NCBI GenBank assembly: GCA_900473745.1
Contig: UCMW01000010.1
Span: 152,548-216,547 of the forward strand
From: Hyphomicrobiales bacterium
GTDB lineage: Bacteria; Pseudomonadota; Alphaproteobacteria; Rhizobiales; Rhizobiaceae
Reading direction: 5' to 3'
Length of the DNA: 64,000 nt
Shown here: in pieces, positions 8,360-17,157 of the stretch
Layout of the letters: the number at the start of each line of letters is the position of its first letter
How positions within the stretch are numbered: the stretch's first letter is position 1
Made by a program: the position numbers and the translations under genes
Notes under the pieces: generated by a model
What the model was told of the DNA's origin: nothing
Database searches by the model: none
Seen by the model: only the letters and a program-made list of their open reading frames with translations

Positions 8360-10327
8360 TCAGAACTCTTCCCAGTGTTCTTTCGCTGCGGCAGCTGAGG
8401 CTGTTGCCGAAGCAGTTCGGTTAAACGATCCCGCGACCTTGTCCATCAGCGCCCGTGCGGGAGACGGTTTCTGAGGGGAGGCGGCGCGTGCCGGCTCCTG
8501 ATGTTGGACATGAGCAGTCTGGCCCAAGGTCACCTTGAACTGCCCGACGAGGCGCGAAAGGTTTTCCGCATCGCTCGCCAGTGTGTGGCTTGCCGCATTG
8601 GTCTGCTCTACCATCGCGGCATTCTGTTGCGTGACCTGATCCATCTGGCCGACGGCCGAATTGATCTCGCTCAGACCAACCGATTGTTCTCTCGCGCTGG
8701 TAACGATTGCCTTAACATGCTCGTTAATTCGTAAAACATCTTCGCCGATCCGGTGCAGCGCCTGTCCGGTCGCAGTCACCAGCTCGACCCCGGAGCGCAC
8801 TTCGTCATTGGATCGTGTCACCAGTGTCTTGATGTCGCGAGCGGCGTCGGCAGCCCTTCCGGCCAGCGCCCGAACTTCCTGGGCAACGACGGCGAAGCCC
8901 TTGCCGGCCTCGCCGGCGCGCGCTGCCTCGACGCCCGCATTGAGTGCCAGGAGGTTCGTCTGGAAGGCGATTTCGTCAATGACGTTGATGATCTTGCCGA
9001 TCTCGTCGGTCGCGTCCTCAATGCGGTTCATTGCGGCCATTGCCTCGTTGACCACCGCACCGGATTTTTCGGTGTAGTCCTTGGCGTTGTCCACCATGTG
9101 GCTCGCCTCTTCGGCCCGCTCGGTCGCGCCCTTGACCGTTTCGGTGATCTCGGAGAGAGCCGCAGAAGTTTCCTCAAGTGAAGCGGCCTGCTGTTCGGTG
9201 CGGCGGGCCAGATCATCGGCGGCGCTGCGCATCTGCTGGCTGTTGGCGTGGATCGAGCTGCTGTTGGACGATATCTCGGTCATGACCCGCTTGAGGTTCG
9301 TCGCCACTTCGTTGAAGTCTGTGCGCAGCCGTTCGAGATCAGGCGGGAAGGGGGCCGTGATGGATGCGAAGAGGTCGCCCTTCGAAAGCCGCGTCAGGCC
9401 TTCGCCGAGCGCATCGACAGCACCCTTCAAGGCTTTCGTATCAGCTTCCATGCTGGCAGTGCGGGTTTCGCGTTCCGTCTCGTTTTGCAGGCGCTGCGTC
9501 CTGGTCGCTTCTTCCAGGTCGCGCTTGTCGATGGCGGCCTTGCGGAAGATGTCGGCCGAACGCGCCATTCCGCCGATCTCGTCACGCCTTTCGGTGGCAT
9601 CGACCTCGGCGTCGTAGTCGCCATCGATGATCCGTTGCATGCTGTTGCGCACCAACCGGATGCCATTGGCGATCGAATTGCCGTGCACGAGCTGGAGCAC
9701 GATCACCGTGATGAAGGCAATACTGCCGAGCCAGAGCTGGAACTTCAGAGCCTGATTACTCGTGTTCGTGGCCCCGTTGACATAGTCTTCGACGAGATTG
9801 CCGCCGAGTGCTGACATATTGTTCAGCACGGTCGCCAGACGATCGCCGGCGCCGTCGATCGCATCGTCGATCGCAGCGTAGTCTGCCTCCGGCGCATTCG
9901 TCTCGACCATGCGCTTCAGATCGACCTGGATCGCCTGCGTCACCACCTTCAGGTCTTCGTCATAGGTGCCGACTTCGCCAGGTATGCCCGCCTGTGTCGC
10001 AATGGTCTTCAGAACCGCGGCGCCATCGACGAGCTGTGCGAGTGCCCCGTTGATGATTTCGACACGCTCGGGCTGGATCTGCCCTTCTCCGCGATCGATG
10101 ATCGTGTCCATGGCGGCCAGAACCATGCTGGCATTGGCGAGCCGCATCTCGTTGATGCGCTCAACCTGGTCCTTGATGACGATCGAATCGTGGATCGCGG
10201 CCGATATCCGCGTATTCTGATACCAGCCGACAGCCAGCATCGAGCCGATGCCGACCACTGCGGCGGCTCCCAAGGTCATCAAACGCTGCCTGACCGACAG
10301 GTCTCTACCCGTAATGAGATTGAACAT
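8360..10327 (-). CDS. Methyl-accepting chemotaxis protein with C-terminal CheR-docking pentapeptide
   Basis: A 655-residue transmembrane chemoreceptor. Order: short cytoplasmic N-terminus, first membrane helix at about 17-37, periplasmic helical ligand region to about 185, second membrane helix near 190-212, a HAMP domain (about 213-270), a linker with a second HAMP-like stretch, then the long signalling coiled coil. The hairpin tip is recognisable in EIAFQTNLLALNAGVEAARAG (split here: EIAFQTNLLALNAG and VEAARAGEAGKGFAVVA). The last residues are HWEEF, matching the xWxxF tether for CheR/CheB. The ligand domain resembles four-helix bundle types, and the ligand is unknown. It is followed by cheW two bases downstream. 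Confidence 0.93.
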   Translation of the reverse strand: MFNLITGRDLSVRQRLMTLGAAAVVGIGSMLAVGWYQNTRISAAIHDSIVIKDQVERINEMRLANASMVLAAMDTIIDRGEGQIQPERVEIINGALAQLVDGAAVLKTIATQAGIPGEVGTYDEDLKVVTQAIQVDLKRMVETNAPEADYAAIDDAIDGAGDRLATVLNNMSALGGNLVEDYVNGATNTSNQALKFQLWLGSIAFITVIVLQLVHGNSIANGIRLVRNSMQRIIDGDYDAEVDATERRDEIGGMARSADIFRKAAIDKRDLEEATRTQRLQNETERETRTASMEADTKALKGAVDALGEGLTRLSKGDLFASITAPFPPDLERLRTDFNEVATNLKRVMTEISSNSSSIHANSQQMRSAADDLARRTEQQAASLEETSAALSEITETVKGATERAEEASHMVDNAKDYTEKSGAVVNEAMAAMNRIEDATDEIGKIINVIDEIAFQTNLLALNAGVEAARAGEAGKGFAVVAQEVRALAGRAADAARDIKTLVTRSNDEVRSGVELVTATGQALHRIGEDVLRINEHVKAIVTSAREQSVGLSEINSAVGQMDQVTQQNAAMVEQTNAASHTLASDAENLSRLVGQFKVTLGQTAHVQHQEPARAASPQKPSPARALMDKVAGSFNRTASATASAAAAKEHWEEF

Positions 10328-10462
10328 ATGAGTCCCCAGCCTCGATCCCGGCGGCCCGTGCGCGCCGGTGATGTGTCATGCGAAGCCGAGGTGGATTGGT
10401 CCCGGTGGACGGTCATGTCCGCTTGACCTTGCGGGCCAAAACGCTCACGCAGAATCTCGAAT

Positions 10463-10483
10463 ATTAGTTAATCTAGAACTAAT
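10463..10483. repeat. Perfect inverted repeat upstream of the MCP gene
   Basis: Arms ATTAGTT and AACTAAT separated by seven bases. It sits 136 bases before the MCP start codon and 37 bases past the end of the DUF2189 gene. The dimension fits a dimeric regulator operator, but there is no T-run to make it a terminator. Function not shown. Confidence 0.4.
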
Positions 10484-10519
10484 CGGGGGAAATTTCTTGG
10501 CAAAGGGCAAGTCACTTCG

Positions 10520-11308
10520 TCAGCTGGCGGTGATCGCGCGGCAATACAGATGCCACGTGGCGTGACCTGCGATGGGCAGGACTACGAGCAGGCCGAGAAA
10601 CAGCGGTACGAGTGCAGCGATCGCCAGGCCCGCCACGACAAGTCCAAATGTCAGCATTGGAACCGGGTTTTCGATGACGGTGCGTATGCTCGTGAGCATC
10701 GCGGTGACGAAATCGACGTCGTGGTCGAGAAGCAGCGGCATGGAGATCACGGTCGTGCTGAAAAGAATGGTGGCAAGGACCGCACCGACAAGCGTGCCGA
10801 TAGCGAGGAAGATCAGTCCTTCCGGTGTTGTGAGGACGACCTTCGCAAAAGCATCCAGCGCGGCTGGAATGCGAAAGCCCAGAAACAGAGCCATCAAGAG
10901 GCGGACCTGATAGATCCAGATCCAGAAAATGAACATTACGACAAAGGCCATCCATGACAATTGCCGCTCCCGCTGGCGGAAGACCTCGGCCAACACTGCT
11001 GTCCAGCTGATCTTTTCCCCGTGCCGGTGCCGTCTGCTGATTTCGTAGAGACCCACTGCCACGAAGGGGCCGATCAGAGGAAAGCCGATGGCGACAGGGA
11101 TGATCATCCAGGGCAGATGATAATAGGTCAGCGTCACGGTGATGAAGAGACCGCCCAGTGTATAAATAGCGCCGAAAAACAGGCCGAATGTCGGATAGGT
11201 GCGGAAATCCCGCCAGCCATCGACCAAGGCCGCGCGGACATCATCCAACTGCAGCTTGTTGATCTGAAGTTTTGGCATGGAGCCCCGTTGGAGTGCCTGC
11301 TGTTCCAT
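10520..11308 (-). CDS. DUF2189 family integral membrane protein
   Basis: A 262-residue protein with about six membrane segments, starting with a cytoplasmic stretch and then GWRDFRTYPTFGLFFGAIYT, characteristic of DUF2189. The interior repeats pairs of hydrophobic helices typical of this family and related to DUF4013/YciC-like membrane proteins. ATG 11308 is chosen because GGGAGGG lies five bases upstream. It is divergent from the 51-residue membrane protein gene that leads to the SCO1 gene. DUF2189 genes often occur near cytochrome oxidase genes, but no function is established. Confidence 0.85.
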   Translation of the reverse strand: MEQQALQRGSMPKLQINKLQLDDVRAALVDGWRDFRTYPTFGLFFGAIYTLGGLFITVTLTYYHLPWMIIPVAIGFPLIGPFVAVGLYEISRRHRHGEKISWTAVLAEVFRQRERQLSWMAFVVMFIFWIWIYQVRLLMALFLGFRIPAALDAFAKVVLTTPEGLIFLAIGTLVGAVLATILFSTTVISMPLLLDHDVDFVTAMLTSIRTVIENPVPMLTFGLVVAGLAIAALVPLFLGLLVVLPIAGHATWHLYCRAITAS

Positions 11309-11445
11309 TGGTCCCTCCCAAGACGTCTGGTGCTGCAACAGTCTGTCAGCAAATCGCGTTTCTGGTCCTTGATATCCGTCAAATCGAAAGTATCGGCATG
11401 AAAATCTTGCGTTCCATCCTGCCAGAACTGCGCTAAGATAGAGTC

Positions 11446-11601
11446 ATGTCCGATATCGCCCGCGCTCAAAGATGGTTGCCTTACACGGCCCTGCTTCTGG
11501 CCGCGACGCTGTTCACCGTTGCGGTCTTCCTGGGCTGGATGCGATTCGGCGGCGAGATCTTCCTGTCCCTGATCGAAAGTGGTCTTGCCTACTGCTTTTG
11601 A
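11446..11601 (+). CDS. 51-residue single-pass membrane protein upstream of SCO1
   Basis: A short gene, ATG to TGA, encoding 51 residues. The N-terminus MSDIARAQRW is followed by one hydrophobic helix (LPYTALLLAATLFTVAVFLG) and a short tail ending in YCF. Only a weak ribosome-binding sequence (AGATAGAG) precedes it. It ends 121 bases before the SCO1-type copper chaperone on the same strand, so co-expression and a link to respiratory oxidase assembly are plausible. I do not recognise the family by name. Confidence 0.5.
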   Translation: MSDIARAQRWLPYTALLLAATLFTVAVFLGWMRFGGEIFLSLIESGLAYCF

Positions 11602-11722
11602 CCTGGACGCAACCGTGACAAATCGGCGCTCTGTCCTGCAATTTCGTGGAGTTGAATTGCCATCCGCGTCGCCGGGGATTATCCGGCGCTACAAGGATTT
11701 CAAACGCTAAGGAATTGCCAGA

Positions 11723-12322
11723 ATGAAAACGGTTAGAGTGGTCTTGTGGGCGGCGGTGGTCGTCATGGCGGGTGTGCTTGGTTGGCTGACCTATCAGGTC
11801 ACGCAGTCCAAGGAACAGATCGCCGAAGCACCCTTTGGCGTGCCTTTCCAACTCGTCGATCAAAATGGCCAGCCGATCACCGAGCAGGCCCTCCGGGGCA
11901 AGCCGACCGCGCTCTTCTTTGGCTTCACCCATTGCCCCGAGGTCTGCCCCACCACGCTGTTCGAACTCGATGGCTGGATGAAGACGGTCGATCCCGATGC
12001 GAAGGGGCTGCAGGCCTATTTCGTGACCGTGGATCCGGAGCGGGATACGCCGGAGATCCTCGGCCGCTACGTCTCCAATGTCACCGACCGGGTGAAGGGC
12101 ATCGCTGGCGATCCGGCCAAGATCGCCGAAGTCGTCAAGGGTTTCCGCGTTTATGCCAAGAAGATCCCGCTCGACGAAGCGCAGCCTGACGGCGACTATA
12201 CGATGGACCACACCGCTTCCGTTTTCCTGCTGGATGCGGATGGGCGTTTCAAGGGCACGATTGCCTATGGCGAGAATCCCGATACGGCGATCAAAAAGCT
12301 CGAAAACCTGATGAAGAGCTGA
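11723..12322 (+). CDS. SCO1/SenC/PrrC-type copper chaperone
   Basis: A 199-residue membrane-anchored thioredoxin-fold protein that delivers copper to the CuA site of cytochrome c oxidase. One N-terminal membrane anchor (about residues 4-26) is followed by the domain with the copper-ligand CPEVCP motif (in FTHCPEVCPTT) and the third ligand His in DYTMDHTAS. Both cysteines and the histidine are intact. AAGGA precedes the ATG. It sits between a small membrane protein and prmA on the same strand; no oxidase genes are in view. Confidence 0.94.
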   Translation: MKTVRVVLWAAVVVMAGVLGWLTYQVTQSKEQIAEAPFGVPFQLVDQNGQPITEQALRGKPTALFFGFTHCPEVCPTTLFELDGWMKTVDPDAKGLQAYFVTVDPERDTPEILGRYVSNVTDRVKGIAGDPAKIAEVVKGFRVYAKKIPLDEAQPDGDYTMDHTASVFLLDADGRFKGTIAYGENPDTAIKKLENLMKS

Positions 12323-12409
12323 TGTCTGGCCCTTGGCCGGAGGTTGCCATGGCGGCGATTGCGTTGTACCGCAACGCCTGACCGTCCCGACCTCCGAGGA
12401 ATACCGACC

Positions 12410-13294
12410 GTGAGCGAAATTCGCCTCTATGTGAGCACCACCGAGAAGAACGCGAACCGGATCCTGGATCTGATGAGCTTTGCCTTCGGTGAGGAGGATT
12501 ATGCGATCGCGACCACCGAGGTCGACGAAAAGGCGGATATCTGGGAGGCCTCCGTCTACCTGATGGCCGACCAGGAAGAAGAGGTCATGCAGCGGGTCCG
12601 GGACCTGCTCGCCGAGGAATACCCCGATGTGACGGTCGCACGGGAGGTCATCCCCGATATCGACTGGATCGCCAAGTCGCTCGAGGGGCTGAAGCCCGTG
12701 CGCGCCGGGCGCTTTCTCGTGCATGGCTCGCATGATCGTGACAAGGTCCAGGCGCATGACGTCGCGATCGAGATCGACGCTGGCCAAGCCTTCGGAACAG
12801 GCCATCACGGCACGACGGCGGGCTGCCTGGAGGTGATCGAGAAGGTGGTGCGGTCTCGCAAGGTCCGAAACGCGCTCGATCTCGGAACAGGCAGTGGTGT
12901 GCTCGCCATCGCCGTTCGCAAGCTGCTTCCGGTGCCAGTCCTGGCAACGGACATCGATCCGATTGCCGTTCGGGTGGCGAAAGAGAACGCGCGGCGCAAT
13001 CAGATCGTCGAGGGCATCGACTTCCGTACGGCACCCGGTTTTCATTCGACTGCATTTCGCGAATACGGCCCGTTCGAGCTCATCATCGCGAATATCCTGG
13101 CGCGGCCGCTGATCAAGATGGCGCCGCAGCTGGTGAACCACCTTGCACCGAACGGCTCGGTCGTTCTCTCCGGCATTCTGGCCGAGCAACGCTGGAAGGT
13201 GATTGCGGCCTACAGTGCGCAGGGCCTGTCGCATGTGAAGACGATCTGGCGCAATGGCTGGGTTACCATTCACTTCACGCAAGGGAAGGGCTAA
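12410..13294 (+). CDS. prmA: Ribosomal protein L11 methyltransferase PrmA
   Basis: SAM-dependent methyltransferase that trimethylates ribosomal protein L11. The 294-residue protein has an N-terminal substrate-binding domain and a C-terminal Rossmann methyltransferase with motif I LDLGTGSGVLAIA, the characteristic FGTGHHGTT segment before it, and NILARPL at the catalytic loop. A GTG start at 12410 is chosen: GAGGA lies nine bases upstream and homologues begin at this point, while an upstream ATG frame adds an unlikely arginine-rich stretch. A strong terminator follows. Confidence 0.95.
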   Translation: MSEIRLYVSTTEKNANRILDLMSFAFGEEDYAIATTEVDEKADIWEASVYLMADQEEEVMQRVRDLLAEEYPDVTVAREVIPDIDWIAKSLEGLKPVRAGRFLVHGSHDRDKVQAHDVAIEIDAGQAFGTGHHGTTAGCLEVIEKVVRSRKVRNALDLGTGSGVLAIAVRKLLPVPVLATDIDPIAVRVAKENARRNQIVEGIDFRTAPGFHSTAFREYGPFELIIANILARPLIKMAPQLVNHLAPNGSVVLSGILAEQRWKVIAAYSAQGLSHVKTIWRNGWVTIHFTQGKG

Positions 13295-13325
13295 GACGTT
13301 ACGTCAGCCTCTGCGACAATAAAAT

Positions 13326-13358
13326 AAAAAGGCGGCCCCGCAAGGAGCCGCCTTTTTT
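13326..13358 (+). terminator. Bidirectional intrinsic terminator after prmA
   Basis: Stem AAAAAGGCGGC with GCCGCCTTTTT around a ten-base loop, flanked by A-run on the left and T-run on the right. It can stop prmA transcription on the plus strand and the DUF1127 transcript on the minus strand. Confidence 0.9.
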
Positions 13359-13450
13359 GGCACCGGCATCATGCCGCGCCGAAGTCCGCGAGCGTGGGAG
13401 GAGCGCTCAAGCGGATGCTAGAATGGACGATCGTTGCCGACCGCCGCTGA

Positions 13451-13624
13451 TCAGATGATCGAACGCTGATGGGGACGACGACGCAGTTCATCGCGGGTCA
13501 GGCCCATGGCGGCCAGCGATGCGTCGTCGAGCGACAGAAGTGCGCCCGTTGCATAGAGATCGGCACGGCGCTGGCGTGCCTCGACAAGATTGTTCAGGGC
13601 GGTGCGCAGGAAAGACTTGGCCAT
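13451..13624 (-). CDS. DUF1127 small arginine-rich protein
   Basis: A 57-residue protein starting MAKSFLRTALNNLVEARQRR and ending RRRPHQRSII, with the LSLDDASLAAMGLTRDEL core of the DUF1127 (YjiS-like) family. Such small proteins are abundant in rhizobia; the family has been linked to carbon, phosphate and RNA-related regulation. AGAAGGA sits nine bases before the ATG. It is monocistronic, sharing the bidirectional terminator with prmA. Confidence 0.88.
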   Translation of the reverse strand: MAKSFLRTALNNLVEARQRRADLYATGALLSLDDASLAAMGLTRDELRRRPHQRSII

Positions 13625-13887
13625 CTCTCGGTTCCTTCTAAGTTTCGGACGCTTGTTCAGTCGTCCTCGATGATCCTGATATAGTCCTATCGGCTCGTGT
13701 CAGTCAGATGGCCTCGAGCAGAGGAGATCTGCGTTTGTTGCATGGCAACATGAGCTTCGCCTGAAATTGTGGCATATCTGTTTTAGAAGGGCGGCATCTG
13801 CCGTGAAACGGTGCAGTGAAGGTGGTGAGGGCGGGAAGGCCTTGCTATAAGCGCTGACAGAATCCGCAAACCAGTGTGAGCCAGCCC
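13625..13887. other. Intergenic region between DUF1127 and the aminopeptidase gene
   Basis: About 260 bases between divergent genes. It should hold the promoter of DUF1127 (minus) and of the aminopeptidase (plus). I see no RNA gene and no additional convincing reading frame. Confidence 0.35.
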
Positions 13888-15723
13888 ATGTTTCAGTCCT
13901 TCGAGGTCAAGTCCACGCCGGTTCACGGCAAGTCCCGCATCGCAGCGATTCGGGGCCTGTTTGGCGAACTCGGCATCGATGGTGTGCTCGTTCCGCGCTC
14001 GGATGAGTACCTGGGCGAGTACGTGCCCGAATCCGCCGAACGCCTCGCCTGGTCGACCGGTTTTACCGGATCGGCGGGCATGCTGATGGTGACCGAAACG
14101 CTTGCCGTCGTCTTTGTCGACGGGCGCTATGTCACGCAGCTCGCCCAGCAGGTGGATGCCACCGTCTTCACGCCGGGCGACCTCGTCGGCGAACCGCCGC
14201 ACAAGTGGATCGAAAACCGGGCGCCGAAGGGTTTCCGCCTCGGTATCGACCCATGGATACATACCGGTGCCGAAGTGCGCCGTCTGGAAAAGGCGCTGGC
14301 CGACAAGGGCGGCAGTCTGGTCTTTCTTCCCTTCAACCCCGTGGATCGCCTCTGGACGGATCGCCCGGCCGAGCCGAAGGGCGCTGTGATGATCCAGGCC
14401 CTCAAACAGGCTGGTGTATCTGCCGCCGACAAGCTGAAAAAGATCAGCGCCGATCTCACTGAGAAGGACCTGGCTGCTGTGTTGATCACCGATCCCTCGT
14501 CGGTGGCCTGGATTTTCAATCTGCGTGGCAGCGACGTGCCGCATACGCCGCATCCGCTGTCGCGGGCGATCATCAAAGCAAACGGCTCCGTTGAACTTTT
14601 TCTCGACAGCGCCAAGACCAATCTCGAGGTCGAGAGTTATCTGCGCGACCTCTGCGAGCAGGTGGATCCTGCCATCCTGTCCGAGCGCCTGGAGCGGGTG
14701 GCCCGTGATGGAGCCCGCATCCTCGTTGATCCCGATCTCGCGCCATACGCACTCTCCCGTATGATCCGCGACAGCGGTGGCGAGGTGGTCGAAGGCAATG
14801 ATCCGGCAAAGCTCGGCCGTGCGGTCAAGAACATGGTCGAGCTCAACGGCTCGGCCGCTGCCCATCTGCAGGATGGCGTGGCCATGGTCGAATTCCTCCA
14901 CTGGTTCGACGAACAGCCGCATGGCAGCCTGACCGAAATCGCGGCGGCGCAGAAGCTGGAAGCGGTGCGCTCATCGGTCGGCGAACGTATGCAGAACCCG
15001 CTCAAGGACATCTCCTTCGACACGATTTCCGGGGCTGGCGAGAACGCCGCGATCATGCATTACCGCGTGACGACGGAAAGTGACCGACAGATCCGGTCCG
15101 CCGAGATGTTCCTGATCGATTCGGGCGCGCAGTACGTGAACGGTACCACCGACATCACCCGCACCCTCGCCGTCGGCGAGGTGCCGGAAGAGCAGAAGCG
15201 TTTCTTCACGCTGGCGCTGAAGGGCATGATCGCGATCAGCACGGCGCGTTTCCCGAAGGGCACCCGGGGCTGCGATCTCGATCCGCTGGCGCGCATTGCA
15301 CTTTGGAAAGCTGGTGCCGACTTCGCGCATGGCACGGGCCACGGCGTCGGATCCTACCTCTCGGTGCATGAGGGGCCGCAGCGCATTGCGCGGCTGTCGA
15401 CGCAGGAGTTGCTTCCCGGCATGATCCTGTCCAACGAGCCGGGTTATTACCGCCCGGGCAGCTTCGGTATCCGCATCGAGAACCTGATCTATGTGCGCGA
15501 GGCAGAGGTGATCGAGGGCGGTGACCAGCCGATGCTCGGTTTCGAGACGCTGACCTTCGTGCCGATCGATCGTAACCTTGTGGTCGAGGACCTGCTGACG
15601 CGCGACGAGCTGCAGTGGCTCGACGCCTATCATGCCAAGACCCGCGAAGAGTTGTCGCCGTTGATCTCCGATGCCGCTACGCGCGAGTGGTTGGAGCGGG
15701 CAACGGCGCCGTTTACGCGCTGA
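13888..15723 (+). CDS. pepP: Xaa-Pro aminopeptidase (M24B family, three-domain)
   Basis: Metallo-aminopeptidase that removes N-terminal residues preceding proline. The 611-residue length matches the long three-domain form, with two creatinase-like N-terminal domains followed by the pita-bread catalytic domain. Dimetal ligands are visible: Asp in LIDSGAQY, Asp in GTTDITRT, His in HGTGHGVGSYLSVHEGP, Glu in NEPGYY and Glu in IRIENL. ATG 13888 (MFQSFEVKSTP) is chosen by resemblance to family starts; a GTG at 13876 in frame would add four residues, and neither has a strong ribosome-binding site. It is convergent with azlD. Confidence 0.92.
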   Translation: MFQSFEVKSTPVHGKSRIAAIRGLFGELGIDGVLVPRSDEYLGEYVPESAERLAWSTGFTGSAGMLMVTETLAVVFVDGRYVTQLAQQVDATVFTPGDLVGEPPHKWIENRAPKGFRLGIDPWIHTGAEVRRLEKALADKGGSLVFLPFNPVDRLWTDRPAEPKGAVMIQALKQAGVSAADKLKKISADLTEKDLAAVLITDPSSVAWIFNLRGSDVPHTPHPLSRAIIKANGSVELFLDSAKTNLEVESYLRDLCEQVDPAILSERLERVARDGARILVDPDLAPYALSRMIRDSGGEVVEGNDPAKLGRAVKNMVELNGSAAAHLQDGVAMVEFLHWFDEQPHGSLTEIAAAQKLEAVRSSVGERMQNPLKDISFDTISGAGENAAIMHYRVTTESDRQIRSAEMFLIDSGAQYVNGTTDITRTLAVGEVPEEQKRFFTLALKGMIAISTARFPKGTRGCDLDPLARIALWKAGADFAHGTGHGVGSYLSVHEGPQRIARLSTQELLPGMILSNEPGYYRPGSFGIRIENLIYVREAEVIEGGDQPMLGFETLTFVPIDRNLVVEDLLTRDELQWLDAYHAKTREELSPLISDAATREWLERATAPFTR

Positions 15724-15726
15724 GGA

Positions 15727-16038
15727 TCAGCCGATCAGCTGGCGCATCAGCATGACGACGGCCCAGCCGCCGATCAGCATGGGGATAGCGCCGAAGCGCA
15801 AGCCGATCAGAAGGGCCGCGGCCATCGCGACCTTCACGTCGATCTCGCCATAGAAGAAGGCGGGTGCGACGAGGGAAGTCAGGACGGCTGCGGGCACGGC
15901 GTTGAGTGCCGCCTCCAGGCGCGGCGGCATGGATTTCAGACGCTTGACCAGAACATAGCCGCCGATGCGGGTGAGGAAGGTCGCGGCGGCGGCAGCTGCG
16001 ATCAGCAGCGTCATGTAGGGGGTGAGGAGTGTGGTCAC
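15727..16038 (-). CDS. azlD: AzlD family small subunit of branched-chain amino acid exporter
   Basis: A 103-residue four-helix membrane protein of the AzlD family, which with AzlC forms a branched-chain amino acid exporter. The conserved TFLTRIGGYVLVKRL segment is visible. The start is GTG 16038, overlapping the azlC stop by four bases (GTGA), a sign of translational coupling; an internal ATG (MTLLIAAAA) is an alternative. Its stop lies three bases past the convergent aminopeptidase stop. Confidence 0.9.
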   Translation of the reverse strand: MTTLLTPYMTLLIAAAAAATFLTRIGGYVLVKRLKSMPPRLEAALNAVPAAVLTSLVAPAFFYGEIDVKVAMAAALLIGLRFGAIPMLIGGWAVVMLMRQLIG

Positions 16039-16760
16039 TGGGCTGCCTCCTCACGTGCGGACGCGGGCAGGGGCATAACCGCGGCCAGCAAGATGCCGGC
16101 TAGAGCTCCGACACTGATGTGCCAGGGTGCTCCGATCAGGTGCTGGGCGACGACCGAGACCACGGCGCTGACGGCGACGATCAGGAGAAAATTACCACGC
16201 TTGCGGAAGCCGAGCACGAGGCCGAGGAAGTATATCGGCAGAAGCACGTCGATCCCCCAGTCGGCGGGATTGCCCATGACGCTGCCGAGTGCGCCGCCGA
16301 CGGCGCTCATGGCGACCCAGGGCACGTAGATCATCGCACCAAAGCCGAAATACCAGGGGAAGCTCACCTCGCGACCGCTTTCGCCGCGGGCGACCGCCTC
16401 GGCGAATTGCGGGTCCGTCAGCAGGAAGAAGCTCAGCATCTTCTGGGGAAACGTATAGTGGTCGATGAAGGGGGTGAGCGCGGCCGAATAGAGGATGTGG
16501 CGGAAGTTGACTGCAAGGATCGAGAGTACGACGACCCACATGGGCACGTCCTGGCCGAAGAGCTCAATACCGACCAACTGGCTGGCGCCCGCATAGACTG
16601 TGGCGCTCATCAGTGCCGCTTCCGCGACGGTCTGGCCATTCGCCACGGCAACGGCGCCGAAAAGAATGGCGAAGGGGCCGGCGGAGATGATGACGGGAAG
16701 TGCCTTCAGCGCACCTTGGGCGAATTCGGATCGTGACATGTCTGCAATTCTCGCGTTCAT
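16035..16760 (-). CDS. azlC: AzlC family branched-chain amino acid exporter, large subunit
   Basis: A membrane protein of about 241 residues with seven or eight hydrophobic segments and the family signatures LPVIISAGPFAILFGAVAV and NFRHILYSAAL. With AzlD it exports branched-chain amino acids such as leucine and valine, and azaleucine. The start is uncertain: ATG 16760 and ATG 16739 both fit the domain but have weak ribosome-binding sites. It is divergent from the DUF2164 gene. Genes ilvB-ilvH for synthesis of these amino acids lie 34 kb away, so no operon link exists. Confidence 0.9.
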   Translation of the reverse strand: MNARIADMSRSEFAQGALKALPVIISAGPFAILFGAVAVANGQTVAEAALMSATVYAGASQLVGIELFGQDVPMWVVVLSILAVNFRHILYSAALTPFIDHYTFPQKMLSFFLLTDPQFAEAVARGESGREVSFPWYFGFGAMIYVPWVAMSAVGGALGSVMGNPADWGIDVLLPIYFLGLVLGFRKRGNFLLIVAVSAVVSVVAQHLIGAPWHISVGALAGILLAAVMPLPASAREEAAQ

Positions 16761-16908
16761 CTGCTGGCTAAAGCCTGTTGCCCTGACGTACAAACCAATT
16801 CCGCTGATGGAACGACCATCGACATTGATGAGTGCCATTGGCACTGGACGCGGCCGGCGTCTTGTCGAAAAGTCGCACGCGGCATGATGGAGGCGTAAGG
16901 AAGTGGCG

Positions 16909-17157
16909 ATGGAGAAGGATCTGATCAGCCGCGAGGAGAAGGAGCGCCTCCTGCTCAAGGTCCAGCGCCACCTCTCGGACGAGGTGGAGATCGAACTCGG
17001 ACGTTTCGAGGTGGAGGCGCTTGTCGACCTCGTCGCGGACCTGCTCGGCCCGCACTACTACAACAAGGGCCTGCGCGACGCCCAGGCGCTGCTTGCCCGG
17101 CAGGTCGACCAGATCAACGACGCGCTTTACGAAATGGAGCGTCTGCCGCAGACGTGA
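16909..17157 (+). CDS. DUF2164 family protein
   Basis: A small acidic helical protein of 82 residues of the uncharacterised DUF2164 family, recognisable from LGPHYYNKGLRDAQALL. AAGGA lies eight bases before ATG 16909; GTG 16903 would add two residues. Its stop codon abuts the panB stop with no base between. Function unknown. Confidence 0.82.
   Translation: MEKDLISREEKERLLLKVQRHLSDEVEIELGRFEVEALVDLVADLLGPHYYNKGLRDAQALLARQVDQINDALYEMERLPQT

Noticed and set aside
11513..13282. 589-codon open frame antisense to the SCO1 and prmA genes
   Set aside because: It crosses two genes with intact motifs and a gap; no Shine-Dalgarno or family match.
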